Positions 11,215 to 21,880 of a DNA stretch of 64,000 nt are shown here, in pieces. The notes beneath the pieces were generated by a model. That model did no database searches. It had not been told where the DNA came from and worked only from the letters and a program-made list of their open reading frames with translations. Each line of letters opens with the position of its first letter. Positions within the stretch are counted from its first letter, which is position 1. Source of the DNA: Undaria pinnatifida (Eukaryota; Sar; Phaeophyceae; Laminariales; Alariaceae); NCBI GenBank assembly GCA_012845835.1, contig JABAKD010000023.1:27011972-27075971 (forward strand), in the 5' to 3' direction. A program made the position numbers and the translations under genes.

Positions 11215-11420
11215 GTACAGTATTTGTTGTTCTCACATGAACTCGCATAGTCAAGTCCGTGATCACGGGACAGGCTCCAGTCACTCTGGAGCTGAGGAAT
11301 ACCCCAAGGTCACAAACCAAAAGTACACGCATGTATCATCGTAGCTGACGCAATTCATGCCTCTGCCAGAAAAATATAAAATAGTGAAATCGGTAGTCAG
11401 CCTGCGATGTGACGGTACGT
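11215..11420 (-). mobile_element. LINE 3' end fragment (LINE copy 3)
   Basis: Homologous to 12240-12440, 15155-15350 and 56440-56650: shared blocks around AAGTCCGTGATCACGGGACA, GGCTCCAGTCACTCTGGAGC and CTGACGCAATTCATGCCTC. On the minus strand it ends in a short (AAC)2-3 tail. Only the 3' untranslated part is present, as expected of a 5'-truncated retroposition. Confidence 0.75.
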
Positions 11421-11579
11421 TTCACTCGTTCGGTCGTCATTATAAAGTTTCAAATGCACCGGGAAATAATAGTCAATTTTTGAGTTGTTTCTTGTTTAGT
11501 TCGAAACTTGAAATTTGATTTCTGGAATCCACATCTCGGAAATGCCGCTTTACAAAAATACGGAGTACTAGCCTATATT
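11421..11579. other. AT-rich spacer
   Basis: No gene or repeat recognised between the LINE fragment and the next repeat. Confidence 0.4.
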
Positions 11580-12170
11580 TAAACAATGAAAACATACACC
11601 ACTTCAGCTGTGAGATCGACGAAAAAGATTTTTAAGCACAACTCAGCTTGGCGAGCTGCGTGTGATACTTGGATCGCGCGTGTTACGGAGTGTGTATACC
11701 CTCGTGAAGGACACAGTTCCGTGACTCTCCTGCTAATGCCAGGGTCAACAGGACAAAGACCTTCAACCATGTTATGCGCACCATAACTGTATAACCCGCA
11801 TTAAGGGGGACAAAACCAAACATCTGTGGAAATCATTATGCATGAAGCAATAATTGTTGTGTGAATCAACTTTTGGAGTGGGCTACTTGGGCCTACCGGG
11901 TTCGTACGCAAGTTCCTGGGTACTCCCTGTATATATAGCAGGCCAACGGAGGTCAATCCCAGGCCTAATGCCCGGGTTGTTAGTGTTGTCGAGTCATGAT
12001 GGAACATGCGGTGGACGTCGATCGCTACTGGTCCGAAGTGATCTCTCTTCTGCTCTTGGTGTAATGCAGAGGCACACTCACACACCTGTATTGATCGAAT
12101 GAAGACCGGCGAGTGAGATCTGGCGTTCTGCATCAGGCGTCGGGCGGTGCACACTTAGTCCTAAAGCTCT
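11580..12170 (-). repeat. ~590-bp dispersed repeat with a conserved open frame, copy 1
   Basis: On minus this matches 59740-60310 (plus) along its whole length, and 57236-57445 over the last third. A 117-codon frame (12154-11801) and its 127-codon counterpart share long runs such as SIQVCECA, ALHQEQKRDHF and IQGVPRNLR. The far end carries the CACGCAGCT...CTGAGTT motif. Nucleotide changes are spread over all codon positions, so coding status is uncertain. I do not recognise the protein. Confidence 0.65.
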
Positions 12171-12184
12171 TCAAAAGCCCATCT

Positions 12185-12214
12185 CACACACTGCCAGGGA
12201 ATACACAAACTATA

Positions 12215-12251
<37 letters not shown>

Positions 12252-14450
12252 CTCACATTAACCCGCATAAACAAGTCCGTGGTCACAGGACAGGCTCCAG
12301 TCACTCTGGAGCTGAGGAATACCCCAGGGAAAACACACACAACCCTAGGTGGTACACGCATATATCACAGCTGACGCAATTCATGCCTCCACCAGAAACA
12401 TCTAAAAGTGAAATCGGGAGTCAGTCTACGATGTGCCAGGTCCAGGCCGGTGCATACGTCTCATTACTCACGCCTGGAGAAACCAAATATTCCGATTGCC
12501 ACCCAAGGAAGACTACCACGTATATATTACACGTAGTATCTATCACTACGCATACGCACGACAGGCGTAAGTCAATTGGAGAAAAACAAACAAAGAAAAG
12601 AAAAGAAGATAAAGGAAAGGAGAAAAGAGAAGAAAAACGAAACAAAACGAAAAAGGCAAGCAAAGAGAAGAATATGACAAGAAAAGCAAGAAAAGATGAG
12701 ACAAGAAAGCAAGGAAAAAAAAGAAGAGAAGAAAAGAAAAAAGAAAAAGAAGCAGAAAAGAAAGAAAATGTCATACTAGCAGACCCTAGGAACTGGCTAA
12801 GGATGGCATTGGGCTAACAGAGGGTATCACGTCCATTATCAATGGCACCTGGGAGAGAACGCAACATGGCGAAGAAGTCAGGGCGGTCTTACGCTATCTT
12901 GTGACGGCCATTAGAAGGCCCACAACTTTCAATACGATGATGGCCAAACCCAGACTTCAGTCTCTTGGGTATGGCGCTCCCCCTTCCCCCGCTCCCCCCT
13001 TCCTCCCTTTCCCCCTCCCCCCTCCCCCCCTCCCCCGGTCCCCTCCCCGCCCCCCCCCCCCTTCCATCTCCCCCCGGCCGCTTACAGAGATGCCAACGGT
13101 GGATGGCGCTGCCGCAGCCTTTGCGCGTCGCTCTGCAGCTTTGCGTCTCTCCGTTTCATGCCAATCCCGCATGAACAACTCGGCTCCCTCCTCTACTCTT
13201 CGAAACCATCTGCCAGCCTTCTGAGCAGCCTTTCGCCATCCTTCGAAATTCATTCCAAAGACCGACATATCCTTCTTCAGATGATCCATCCAGTCTTTTT
13301 CTTGCCCCCCTGAGTAGCCCTTACCCCCAACAAACTCCCCAAACATCACCCTCTGTGGCAGACGCTCATCCCCCATACGTGCCGCGAATCCCGCAAACAA
13401 AATTCTCCGTTTGCGCACTATCGCATCAACGCCCTTGGAATCTGTCTGGGCAAGCGCGTCGGCGTACGATAGGGTGTGGTCGTCGCGCTTCCGTTTCCGC
13501 CATCCAAGGCATCGGAGGAGCATGGAGCGGTGAACCCGTCGTAGCCTGTCATAGTCAGGCTTCTTCGGGCTCCACGTCATGCAACCGTACAGCAGTGTCT
13601 TGACCACCTCAGCTTTCAGCAACCGCACCTTCAACCGTACACGCACACCCGGGCGATCATAGATTTCCATCTTGTACCGCTGGAAGCACGCCCAGGCCTT
13701 CTGAAGACGCCGCGTTATTTGAATGCTAAGGTCTCTGTCTGCGGTGATAGCCCCTCCAACCTCAGCTTTCAGCAACCGCACCTTCAACCGTACACGCACA
13801 CCCGGGCGATCATAGATTTCCATCTTGTACCGCTGGAAGCACGCCCAGGCCCTCTGAAGACGCCGCGTTATTTCAATGCTAAGGTCTCTGTCTGCGGTGA
13901 TAGCCCCGCCCAAGTATACAAACTGGATTGTTTGTTTGTATACCTGGCCGGCTGCATTGATCGTGAAGGACACCTTCCCCCCGCTTTTGGTTTCCAGGCA
14001 CATTATCTCTGTTTTTGCCTCGGATACTGTAAGCCCGAACGACGAGCACGCAGTCACGATCGCCGTCATCATCCTTTCCAGCCCTTCTGATGATCGCGAT
14101 ACGATGCCCGCATCGTCCGCGTACAGCATACCCCACAATCTCTGCACCCCCTCCCCCTCCTTACCCCTCCGTCCGTCGGCTTTGCCTGTGCGTGAAGTGC
14201 CCTTCTTCTCGGCTTCCTCCTTTCGCTGGAGCTGCACCATGTTGTCCGTGATGGCTGCATCAGCGAGGAAGCGTTTCTCGGCCACACGCAGTACCGCCGT
14301 GAAAAACATGTTGAACAGCAGTGGCGCGAGCGCGCATCCTTGCCTGAGACCTTGCCCCACGTCGAACTTAACCGAGCACTCTCCATCATCCAGCCGCACG
14401 CATGCTTGATATTTCCCCACAACTTGCAGCACGTACTGACGACAAAAGTT
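12185..14450 (-). mobile_element. LINE copy 1, 5'-truncated, with (AAC)n tail
   Basis: On the minus strand the order is RT coding region, a pyrimidine-rich 3' UTR block (purines on plus, 12585-12770), a conserved 3' UTR segment (12250-12440), and a terminal (AAC)n tail (GTT repeats at 12213-12250). RT homology starts abruptly near 14440, so the element is 5'-truncated. Copies 2, 3 and 4 share the 3' region. A microsatellite tail in place of poly(A) is known from several LINE clades. Confidence 0.85.
12957..14440 (-). pseudogene. LINE reverse transcriptase C-terminal part with internal duplication
   Basis: The frame is open for 542 codons from 14585, but only from about residue 50 does it resemble a LINE. 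It has FDVGQGLRQGCALAP (RT block near residues 75-89), YADD catalytic box at 155-158, and a thumb/connection region with TLLYGCMTW and RVHRSMLLRCLGW. Residues 226-276 are repeated as 277-327, matching an exact 153-bp direct duplication (13607-13759 and 13760-13912). The C-terminus ends in an RG/GG-rich tail. No endonuclease is present because of the 5' truncation. Residues before ~50 are fortuitous read-through of flanking DNA. The catalytic core looks intact, but the duplication probably disrupts the fold. Confidence 0.85.
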
Positions 14451-15124
14451 ATGAATACAATAGACAAAGCAAGTAGCATCATACCTACAGTACCGGATGC
14501 AGCAGTAGTTAAAGACGAGAAAACGGTCTAAGAACGGTACCATTGGAGGGCGGGTCGAGTAATAAGGCTCTGGTGCGAGAACCAAGAAACCCGGATTGAA
14601 CTCTCGATGTTGCTCTATGACGGTGCCATGACATGCAAATTAGCCCGGTCACGCAGCTCATGAAACCGTGAAAAAGAAGAGACCATCAAAAAACAAGAAT
14701 AAAAACCATAAGAAAAGCGACCATAGTAGTGAAACGGACAACACACCGTTGTCTTTACGCGTGCGTGTGTCAATTCTACTAAATGGCATTCGCAATCCAG
14801 GGTTAGTTAGCTGGCGCGTCCTTCAGCATGACAGCGATAGCGCGAGCTATCCCTACCGGCGGTCCCCGTTACGACTCCGGCAGCGCCGGATGCATGCGTA
14901 ATTATGTCGACCCGACCTGATCCCTGTAGGAATCAAGGCACAAAAAACGAATCAAGAAAATATATACGGAGTATTTATATACTTGAAACGAGAGTAAATT
15001 TTGTATTTACACCCCCGCCCCCCCCCTCATTATGTACGCAGAGTAGGCAATGCAATTCTTGTTTTTATGAAAAAGTTGAGCGTTGTTTTTTTAATGGCAT
15101 ATATTTATTGAGATGCTCCAGGCC
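14451..15124. other. Junction DNA with a retroposon body fragment
   Basis: Positions 14757-14935 match 27190-27370 (shared CTAGCTGGCGCG-like block, CCGGCAGCGC and GTCGACCCG blocks) but lack the hairpin tail. An A-rich, lysine-biased patch lies at 14660-14720, and a C-run near 15010-15027. No gene. Confidence 0.55.
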
Positions 15125-16222
15125 ACTCTGTAGTATGTTGTTGTCGCTGTTGTTGTTCTCAAGTTAACTCGCCTAATCAAGTCCGTGGTCACAGTACAGG
15201 TTCCCAGAGTGGAAGAATACCCCAGGAAAGAAAAGCACAAAGAAAACCAAGAGTGGTAATAAACACGCATGCATCATAGCTGACGCAATTCATGCCTCCG
15301 CCAGAAATATAAGAATGGAATCGGGAGCCAGCCCACGATGTGCTAGGTCCATACTGGTGCATACGTCGCACTACGCGCGTCTGAAAAAAAACGACTACAC
15401 CGCTTGCCACCCAGAGAAGACTACCACGTATATGTTACACGTGGTACTTATCACTCGCATACGAACGTAAGCCTCAAGTTAACTGGAAAAAAGACAAGAA
15501 AAGACGGAAAAAAAAGAAAGAAAATAAAAAGAAAGCGAAAAAGGAAAGGAAAAAAGAAAAGGAAAGAAAAGAAAAGGAAAGAAAAGAAAAGGAAAGAAAA
15601 GATAAGACAAGACAAGAAAGACTGGAAGACGAAGCAAGGAAAGGAAAGGAGAAAGAACACCATACTAGCAGACCCTATCAACTAACTAAAAACGGCATTG
15701 TTGGGCTTATAGAGGGTACCAAATGCATCAATGGCACTGGGGGGAGAACGCAACAAGGCGAACAAGTCAGGGCGGCGTTAAACTTGTGACGGCCATTGGA
15801 AGGCCCACAAGCTTCAAGACGGTGATAGCCAGACCCAGACCTCAGTCTCTTGAGCATGTCTCTTGAGCCTGACGCCCCCCCTCCACCCCCCCCCCCCCCT
15901 CCCCCTTGCCCCTCCCCCCTCCTCCCGCCCCCCCCCGCTTCCTTCCCCACGGCCGCTTAGAGATGCCGATGGTGGATGGCGCTGCCGCGGCCTTTGCATG
16001 GCGCTCTGCAGCTCTGCATATCCCCGTGTCATGCCCGTTCCGCATGCATGACTCTGCTCCCTCCTCTACCCGAAACCATCTGCCGGCCTTTTGTGCATCC
16101 TTCCGCCACCCTTCGAACTGCATTCCAAAGGCCAACATATCCTCCTGCAGGTACATCATCCAGTCCTTCTCTTGCCCCCCTGAGTAGCTCTCACCCCCAA
16201 CAAGCTCCCCAAACATGACCCA
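15125..16222 (-). mobile_element. LINE copy 2, severely 5'-truncated
   Basis: On minus, RT C-terminal homology begins near 16222 (VMFGELVGGESYSGGQEKDW, compare VMFGEFVGGKGYSGGQEKDW in copy 1) and runs to the Gly/Arg-rich tail ending near 15850. It is followed by the same pyrimidine tract (15480-15660), the conserved 3' UTR and a short (AAC)n-like tail at ~15137-15156. Copies 1 and 2 lie in the same orientation ~0.7 kb apart. They differ too much to be a recent tandem duplication. Confidence 0.85.
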
Positions 16223-16545
16223 GTATGTGTATACCTGGTAACACAAGATACCAATTATTAATCCTTCAGCTTTTCCTAGCTGGAGACAGGAAGATGAGAC
16301 CTGCTCTCAAAAGAGGCGACAATATTATGATTTTCGGCAAAACTTCCGGAACCCCGCCGAGAAGATCGGAAAACAGCTGCAAGAGCTGCGCGAGCAGAAA
16401 AAAAAAGTGCTACGTTTGAGAGTCCCCCCCTTATAATCCGTATGGAAAAAGTGGGTCCGCAGATGAGAAGGAACAAACATGATTACAAGTATGTTTTCAT
16501 ATATTTCCGAGTCTTCATATATAGATATCACCCAACTTAACCCAA
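16223..16545. other. Unassigned spacer
   Basis: No gene seen. Short frames only. Confidence 0.4.
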
Positions 16546-16639
16546 CTTTTTTTTTTTTTCATCCTCCGGCGGATGGGGAAAAATAAAGCTTTAGCTCACC
16601 ACAGTTCCACGTATTTTCATACGCGTCGTGTGTCGGCTT
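16546..16639 (-). mobile_element. Retroposon with hairpin and poly(A) tail (tail copy 3)
   Basis: Same 3' block as at 6334, here with the cleanest hairpin: CATCC-TCCGGC-GGATG on plus, preceded by a T-run. Body homology lasts ~65 bp and then passes into satellite DNA. Confidence 0.65.
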
Positions 16640-16990
16640 AACCCAACGTATAATCATATACTTATGTTTCCATTCCACGCCTCCTGACCTCAAGATATGC
16701 ATGCCTACCCATGCTGTCATATTAATAGAACAGTATATAACCCAACTTAACCCAACTTATAATCATATACAGTACTTATGTTTCCATTCCACGCCTTCTG
16801 TCTGCTTATTTTTGCACTCCACACCTCCTGACCGCAAGATATGCATTCCTACCCATGCTATCATATGAATATAACAGTTTTGTTTAACTGTCATCCCAGT
16901 CACGTAATATATCATATAACCCACATTATAATCATATAGTTATTTTCTCATTCCATGCCTCCAGGCTGCATGATCTCCGTTCCTGATCAT
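16640..16990 (+). repeat. AT-rich satellite, left part
   Basis: Irregular units of roughly 125-160 bp contain TATAATCATATA, TTTCCATTCCACGCCT, CATGATATGCATTCC and TAACCCA. The array continues at 20158-20345 after element I, so element I inserted into it. A related array lies at 26575-27067. Confidence 0.7.
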
Positions 16991-17303
16991 TATAGACACG
17001 CCTAGGCCAGACAGGGTCTATTGACCAGAGGTGTCCCCCCTTGGCCAAGGGGTCTGGTTAGCACCATTTAGGTGCTAAAAGAGAGAGAACCTGTTGTTGC
17101 ATTAGCTCCAAAACCCGGAAATACAAGCGATCCTAAACCTGGATCCCTATACCAGAATCCAGAATAGGACAAATGGAAACCCCTGCACCATAAGATCCAA
17201 TACACTCGCTTCTCGGACCCTCAACGGTAAATCACCGCATGTAAGATCAGCTATCATCTCTTATCACCAACACTACACACTCTCTGCTGCTCCACTGTCT
17301 ACA
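16991..17303 (-). repeat. LTR of element I (3' LTR in element orientation)
   Basis: The left copy starts TATAGACACGCC and ends CTGTCTACA. It pairs with 19843-20157 at roughly 90% identity by eye. Confidence 0.85.
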
Positions 17304-17550
17304 ATGCCCCTAAACGCGAGTTGCTACTCGAAGTAGTTCATAAACAAGCTTTGAAAAAAGGGAGCACCAGCCACACAAAAAACATGAAAGAAAACATACA
17401 TGTCGTTTTTGAATGATGAACGACCACACACATCGATACCGTACCCAATGAATACGTGTCATGAAACATCACGATACTTCACAAGAACTAAAAAAATACG
17501 TACACCAGGCAAAAATCATGCGTTTAAACACAGCAGTTATTGCAATAAAT

Positions 17551-17975
17551 CAAGGGTGTGTTCGGTGCGGTACGTACCGAGGCGCACGGGCGGTATGTAC
17601 CGCCGGTGTTACCGGTACCGGAAACTTCGGTAAGTTCGGTACGACATCAATACCGGTACCGGCGGTGCCGGTACAGACTTTGGTACCGGTACCGGACAAT
17701 TCGGTAAGTTCGGTACGACGTCAAAACAGGTACCGGAAACTTCGGTAAGTTCGGTACATCAATGCCGGTACCGGACACTTCGGCAAGTTCGGTAGGGCAT
17801 CAATACCGGTACCGGACATTTGGGTAGGTTCGGTACAACATCAATACAGGTACCGGACACTTTGGTAAGTTCGGTACGACATCAACACCGGTACCGGCGA
17901 TACCGGTGTGCACGTACATACCGGAGTCGGTACCGGTACGACATCCATACCGGTACCGTACCGAACCCACCCTTG
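17551..17975. mobile_element. Foldback MITE inside element I
   Basis: The ends are inverted: CAAGGGTGTGTTCGGTGCGG at left, and the reverse complement of the right end reads CAAGGGTGGGTTCGGTACGG. The interior is an array of GGTACCGG palindromes spaced by ACACTTCGGTAAGTTCGGTA-type units. Element II lacks it at the matching place (near 47710) and continues smoothly, so this is a nested insertion. AAAT is found on both sides, a possible short target duplication. Confidence 0.75.
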
Positions 17976-19842
17976 AAATATGACATGGGTAACCGTCATT
18001 TTTCGCAAGAAATACGTCAAGGTAAATATCTTCGTCTTCTATGTACGCGCGTACAAAACGCTAAAATGACGTACAAATAGCCAACGAAAAAATACCGCCA
18101 ATACATTCCAGGACGACCTTCACGCAAGTTACGCGAAAGCCGCAGAGAATAACTCACAGCCTAATACCTCATTACTGATTCAGCTTTGTCCTTATTTGCA
18201 ATTCATTGACATCACACGAACATGCATCACGCATTCAGCAAGGCTCGCTTGTTTCAATACGCAAACCAGCAGCGATACATGAGCACACTCATTGATTGTA
18301 CTACGACAGAACAAGACAATCGCCTCATGCGCCCGGAAACACATAGCACAAACGACCATACGAAAATGACCAATACAAAATATACGGAAGGCACAAATAT
18401 CTACTACTCGCACACACAGCCAGCACATGTGTACCGCTGTATAGCAAACTTAAACATCGGGTTCTGATGCGTGTCGGTTGGCCCTTAAGTAGTTTCCTTC
18501 AACTGGAGAGATTCCTTAATTTTTCACTTGGAATGCATCGGAATGCACATAACGATAGACTCTCATACTGCTCCTCTGTTCATTAGAAACAACACAACTT
18601 TGCGTAAGAAACACGCCAATCCGTCAAACGCAATCAACGTATCCTTTGTTTTTCACACGACGCAGAGCACACACTCTAGGTATACGTGCATCTGCACTCA
18701 ATGTGTGTTGGAAAACGCTCGCTACAACGCGCTTCACGGCAGTACAGGTTTTGCATCCGTTGTACGGACACGCCACGAAACCTACGCTCGCTTCAACCTG
18801 TTGGTGAAAACGCCATGCTAATGCACATGTGTGTATGCTTCGAACGCAAATTACGGTTTCATACGGTTTGGAACACGAGCTCCGTCAGGCTGACTCGTCC
18901 ATATGCAGCGGGGAAAGCAAGTGCCAGGTTCTTTGCGGCAATACGTGGACATGTTTGTTCTCGTGCAGAGGCCATCGGCGTGCACACACGCACTTTAACC
19001 CCCCCCTTTCACTAAACCTTCAGCAGCTTGTCCGCGACAAGATTATTCTGCTACACACAAGCACTCAAACCAAATTGACACCAGTCGTAAATCACGCGTA
19101 GTATGCCGCATATTGCTGTATGGACAACGAGCGTGACACTAACCTAGACGGGGTATAATTTTAGCATGCAAAGCACGCAGCACGCTTGCCCCGAAGTTCT
19201 AAATAAGACACGACGCGCGACAATGGACGCAACAAATACAGCAGTATCTTCTAAAACAAAATCAAACCCACACCTTGAAAGCAAGACTTGCGCGGGGCTC
19301 TATGGTGGAAGCCAAGTCAGCACACAGCCTGTACAACACAAGAGCCAAGCTCTCATCGCCTGGAGGCATTCGAGTTCGCAACCACCCCCTTTCAGCGGCA
19401 CTCCAGCTCCTCGTATTCTGAAATACAGTGCGCAACCGCCTTCTCGAACGGCTGTATACACGTGTGATTTCCTCACTCCTCGCTCCGCCTCCCGAAGTGG
19501 ATATCTTCGCGACGATCTAGAAGCCCAGCAAGGGAGATTGAAGCATCTCGCCGCGTTCATCACATTCACACGCTTCGCATGTGATGCCGCGCCTTCCCCC
19601 TCGGGGCGCGCGACGCCGCGGCCCTCAGTCGGCATCGCTGCACCACCGCATTCCTGTGTGTTCATCTCGCCAGCATGCCCCCCCAAAGCCTTGAGCCCTC
19701 GTGATCGACAGTGTGTCTTTGCTGCCCAAGTTGAACCTTCAGCGCCGAAACACGGCCCAATCCACCTGCTTGCTGCTACCGCAATCATACCGGAGAAAAA
19801 TCCTGACTACCATCGATGTGTTCAACCTGAGTTATCGATAAC
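17976..19842 (-). other. Interior of element I, no recognised protein
   Basis: Homologous along its length to 45474-47700 in inverse orientation. Plus frame 19166-19927 and minus frame 19300-19788 are the longest. Parts are shared with element II (CFNLPCWASRSSR on minus), but frames shift between the two copies. The interior is probably non-coding or a decayed gag substitute. Confidence 0.6.
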
Positions 19843-20157
19843 TTTAGACACGCCTAGAGCCAGGCAGGGTCTATTGACCAGAGGTTGTCCCCCCTTGGCC
19901 ACAGGGGGGCTGGTCAGCACCATTTAGGTACTAAAATAGAGAAAAGTTGGTTTATTAGCCCCAAAACGCGGAAAGACAAGCGATCCTAATCCCGGATCCG
20001 TATACCAGAATCCAGAATAGGAATAAATGGAAACCCCTGCACCATAAGATCCAATATTTTTGCTCATCGGATCCTCAACGGTAAATCACCGCAAGTAAGA
20101 ACAGCTATCATCTCTTATCACCAACACTACGCACTCCCTGGTGCTCCACTGTCCACA
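19843..20157 (-). repeat. LTR of element I (5' LTR in element orientation)
   Basis: Pairs with 16991-17303. Its outer end GTCCACA is followed by the TCAT target duplication. Next to its inner side lies GTTATCGATAACTCAGG (minus reading), where a primer-binding site would be. I could not match this to a tRNA end. Confidence 0.85.
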
Positions 20158-20345
20158 TCATGTCTTGCCGGTAACATCATATATGATATAACCCCAAATT
20201 AAGCATATGTTTGTGTTCCATTTCATGCCTTCGGGCTGCATGATATGTATTCCTTATTATTCCAAGACAACTTTGTTTGACCATGCTTTCCCGGGGACAT
20301 AAATATACCCGGTACGATATAACGTAACATTATAATCATACAATG
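20158..20345 (+). repeat. AT-rich satellite, right part
   Basis: Continuation of the array at 16640-16990, with matching TTTCATGCCTTCGGGCTGCATGATATG and TTGTTTGACCATG-type blocks. Confidence 0.65.
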
Positions 20346-20348
20346 ATC

Positions 20349-20378
20349 GGGCGGGGCCGCCGATAGGCGGCCCCGCCC
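20349..20378. other. Perfect 13-bp GC hairpin
   Basis: GGGCGGGGCCGCC, loop GATA, GGCGGCCCCGCCC: an uninterrupted all-GC stem with a 4-nt loop in AT-rich surroundings at the edge of the satellite. Function unknown. It resembles the GC hairpins of the 41-56 kb family but lacks the GGAGCCCT tail. Confidence 0.85.
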
Positions 20379-21880
20379 TCCATAAAAGTTGGAGAGTGAA
20401 GATAAAATAGTAAATCGAGAAGTGATGGGGGTACCAAGAGGTGGAGGTTTCCGCAGGGAAAGAAGTACAACTTGAAAAGTGGAAACGCAATGTGTATGAG
20501 TTTGAAGGTGACAATTATAAAAGCGCCAACGTATTGTGTGTAAGTGTGACGGTTACGAAACATCAATTCCCAAGGGACAAAAGGAAAATGAAAACGGCGA
20601 GGGAAAAAGCACCTCGGGTGAAAGGGTTGAAAAGCGCTCTGGTCCGTGGCCGTGACATCGCCGTCCGGAAGGGAAAAAATCCCATTGGACGTGCGCATTT
20701 GGCGCCAACAATGAAGTTGCGAAGCATGGTGATTTGTTATCATCATTGGCAGATAATAACACGTACACCCCGGCGAGATGCACGCATGGAACCATGAGAA
20801 TACACGCCGTTTATCTGAACTCGAACTGCATCAGCCGCCCGTGGTTGAACAGGTTGAAATTGAACCTGCCACGCAAATTGTAGGCCATACGTGTGACCTC
20901 AGATAAGCACTACGCACATCACGACGTCACGGGACACTTATTAAACGCGTGCATATCATAGGTATGTACTTGTATGCACCCAGAGGGTTGAAACGACGCA
21001 AAAAAATCTCTCAATAAAGAGATGAAAGAAAACTCGGAAAAAACGATAAACGTTGGAAAAACATAAACGCCAGGCAAGCCAACCCATGATTGATACGGGT
21101 ACAGGAAGTACTACCCTGAGTACTACCCTGATGAACGACACACACACACTTCATGTCAAAGTTTCTAAAAAAACAGTGAGAAATCTTAGTACACGGTACT
21201 GAAAAGGAAGCCGCGAAAACATGAATTAACGCTAGCGAAACTACCCCGGTTTTCCTTCTGTTTCTGAGCTGACTGTCCTAGGGAAAGATAGTTACGGGAA
21301 AGGCTGGGTGCCTGAGATTCCGCAATGGAAACACTTGGACAACCTAAATACGACAAATAAAGGCACTGGGCCGGGAAAGCAGCGCAGCCGCATATCGGAA
21401 CCCAAAAATGAGAACGGCAAACGACTAAAAAAATGCATAATTCCACAGTTGATGGAAGCATCTTGACGGAAGCCTTGGGTAGGAAGGCGCCGAGCATTCG
21501 TCAGGGAGGGGTATGGCATCTCCTCAAGACGAAGAAGGAAGGCTATACCACCTGTGGCGGGGGATGGTTGGTGGAGAGCGTCGCGAATAATTAGCTTGAA
21601 AGTGTCATAATGGCGGGAGAGGTGTGTGTAACGCAGGTGGATATCTTGTGTTGTGGCGAAATCAGGGGTGGGGGGGGTGCTGTGGTCGAAGTGAACGTGG
21701 ATTTCTTTTCCGAAGATATCTGGAACAGCTGTCAGTTCTGGTTGACCCATGTATGTGTATAGTAAGGACATCCTGGCAAAATAGGCCTCGGGTTTGCCGA
21801 CGGGATGGTGGCATTAAATAAGGTGGCAAATTTTATAGTTTAGAAAAGTCGGATAAAAATGCAGGACCCTGCTGACCTGA
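20379..21880. other. Intergenic, no supported gene
   Basis: Frames of 118 (plus, 20441) and 136 (minus, 20336) codons overlap each other and resemble nothing. At 21292-21771 minus a 159-codon frame has no recognisable domain. It lies downstream of the gene at 21881-23814 and may include its 3' UTR. Confidence 0.4.

Larger units (their letters stand above)
16991..20157 (-). mobile_element. Element I: complete non-autonomous LTR retrotransposon
   Basis: Two direct repeats of ~314 bp (16991-17303 and 19843-20157) bound a 2.54-kb interior. The 4-bp flanks are TCAT at both 16987-16990 and 20158-20161, a clean target site duplication. Read on minus, each LTR runs from TGTNGACAG to TGTCTAWA. A purine-rich GGGGCAT lies directly before the 3' LTR, in polypurine-tract position. 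The same design recurs in element II, with interior homology throughout. No gag, protease, RT or integrase is found, so the element belongs to the TRIM/LARD class and must be moved in trans. The longest frames (253 codons plus, 162 minus) are not kept intact in element II. Confidence 0.9.

Noticed and set aside
12113-12817. 234-codon plus frame with a long Lys/Glu/Arg tail
   Set aside because: It is the antisense of the LINE 3' UTR. The charged tail comes from the purine tract, and LINE copy 2 does not preserve the frame.
19166-19927. 253-codon plus frame in element I
   Set aside because: Runs antisense to the LTR-defined direction, crosses into the LTR, and is broken by shifts in element II. 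Treated as chance despite patches of shared peptide.
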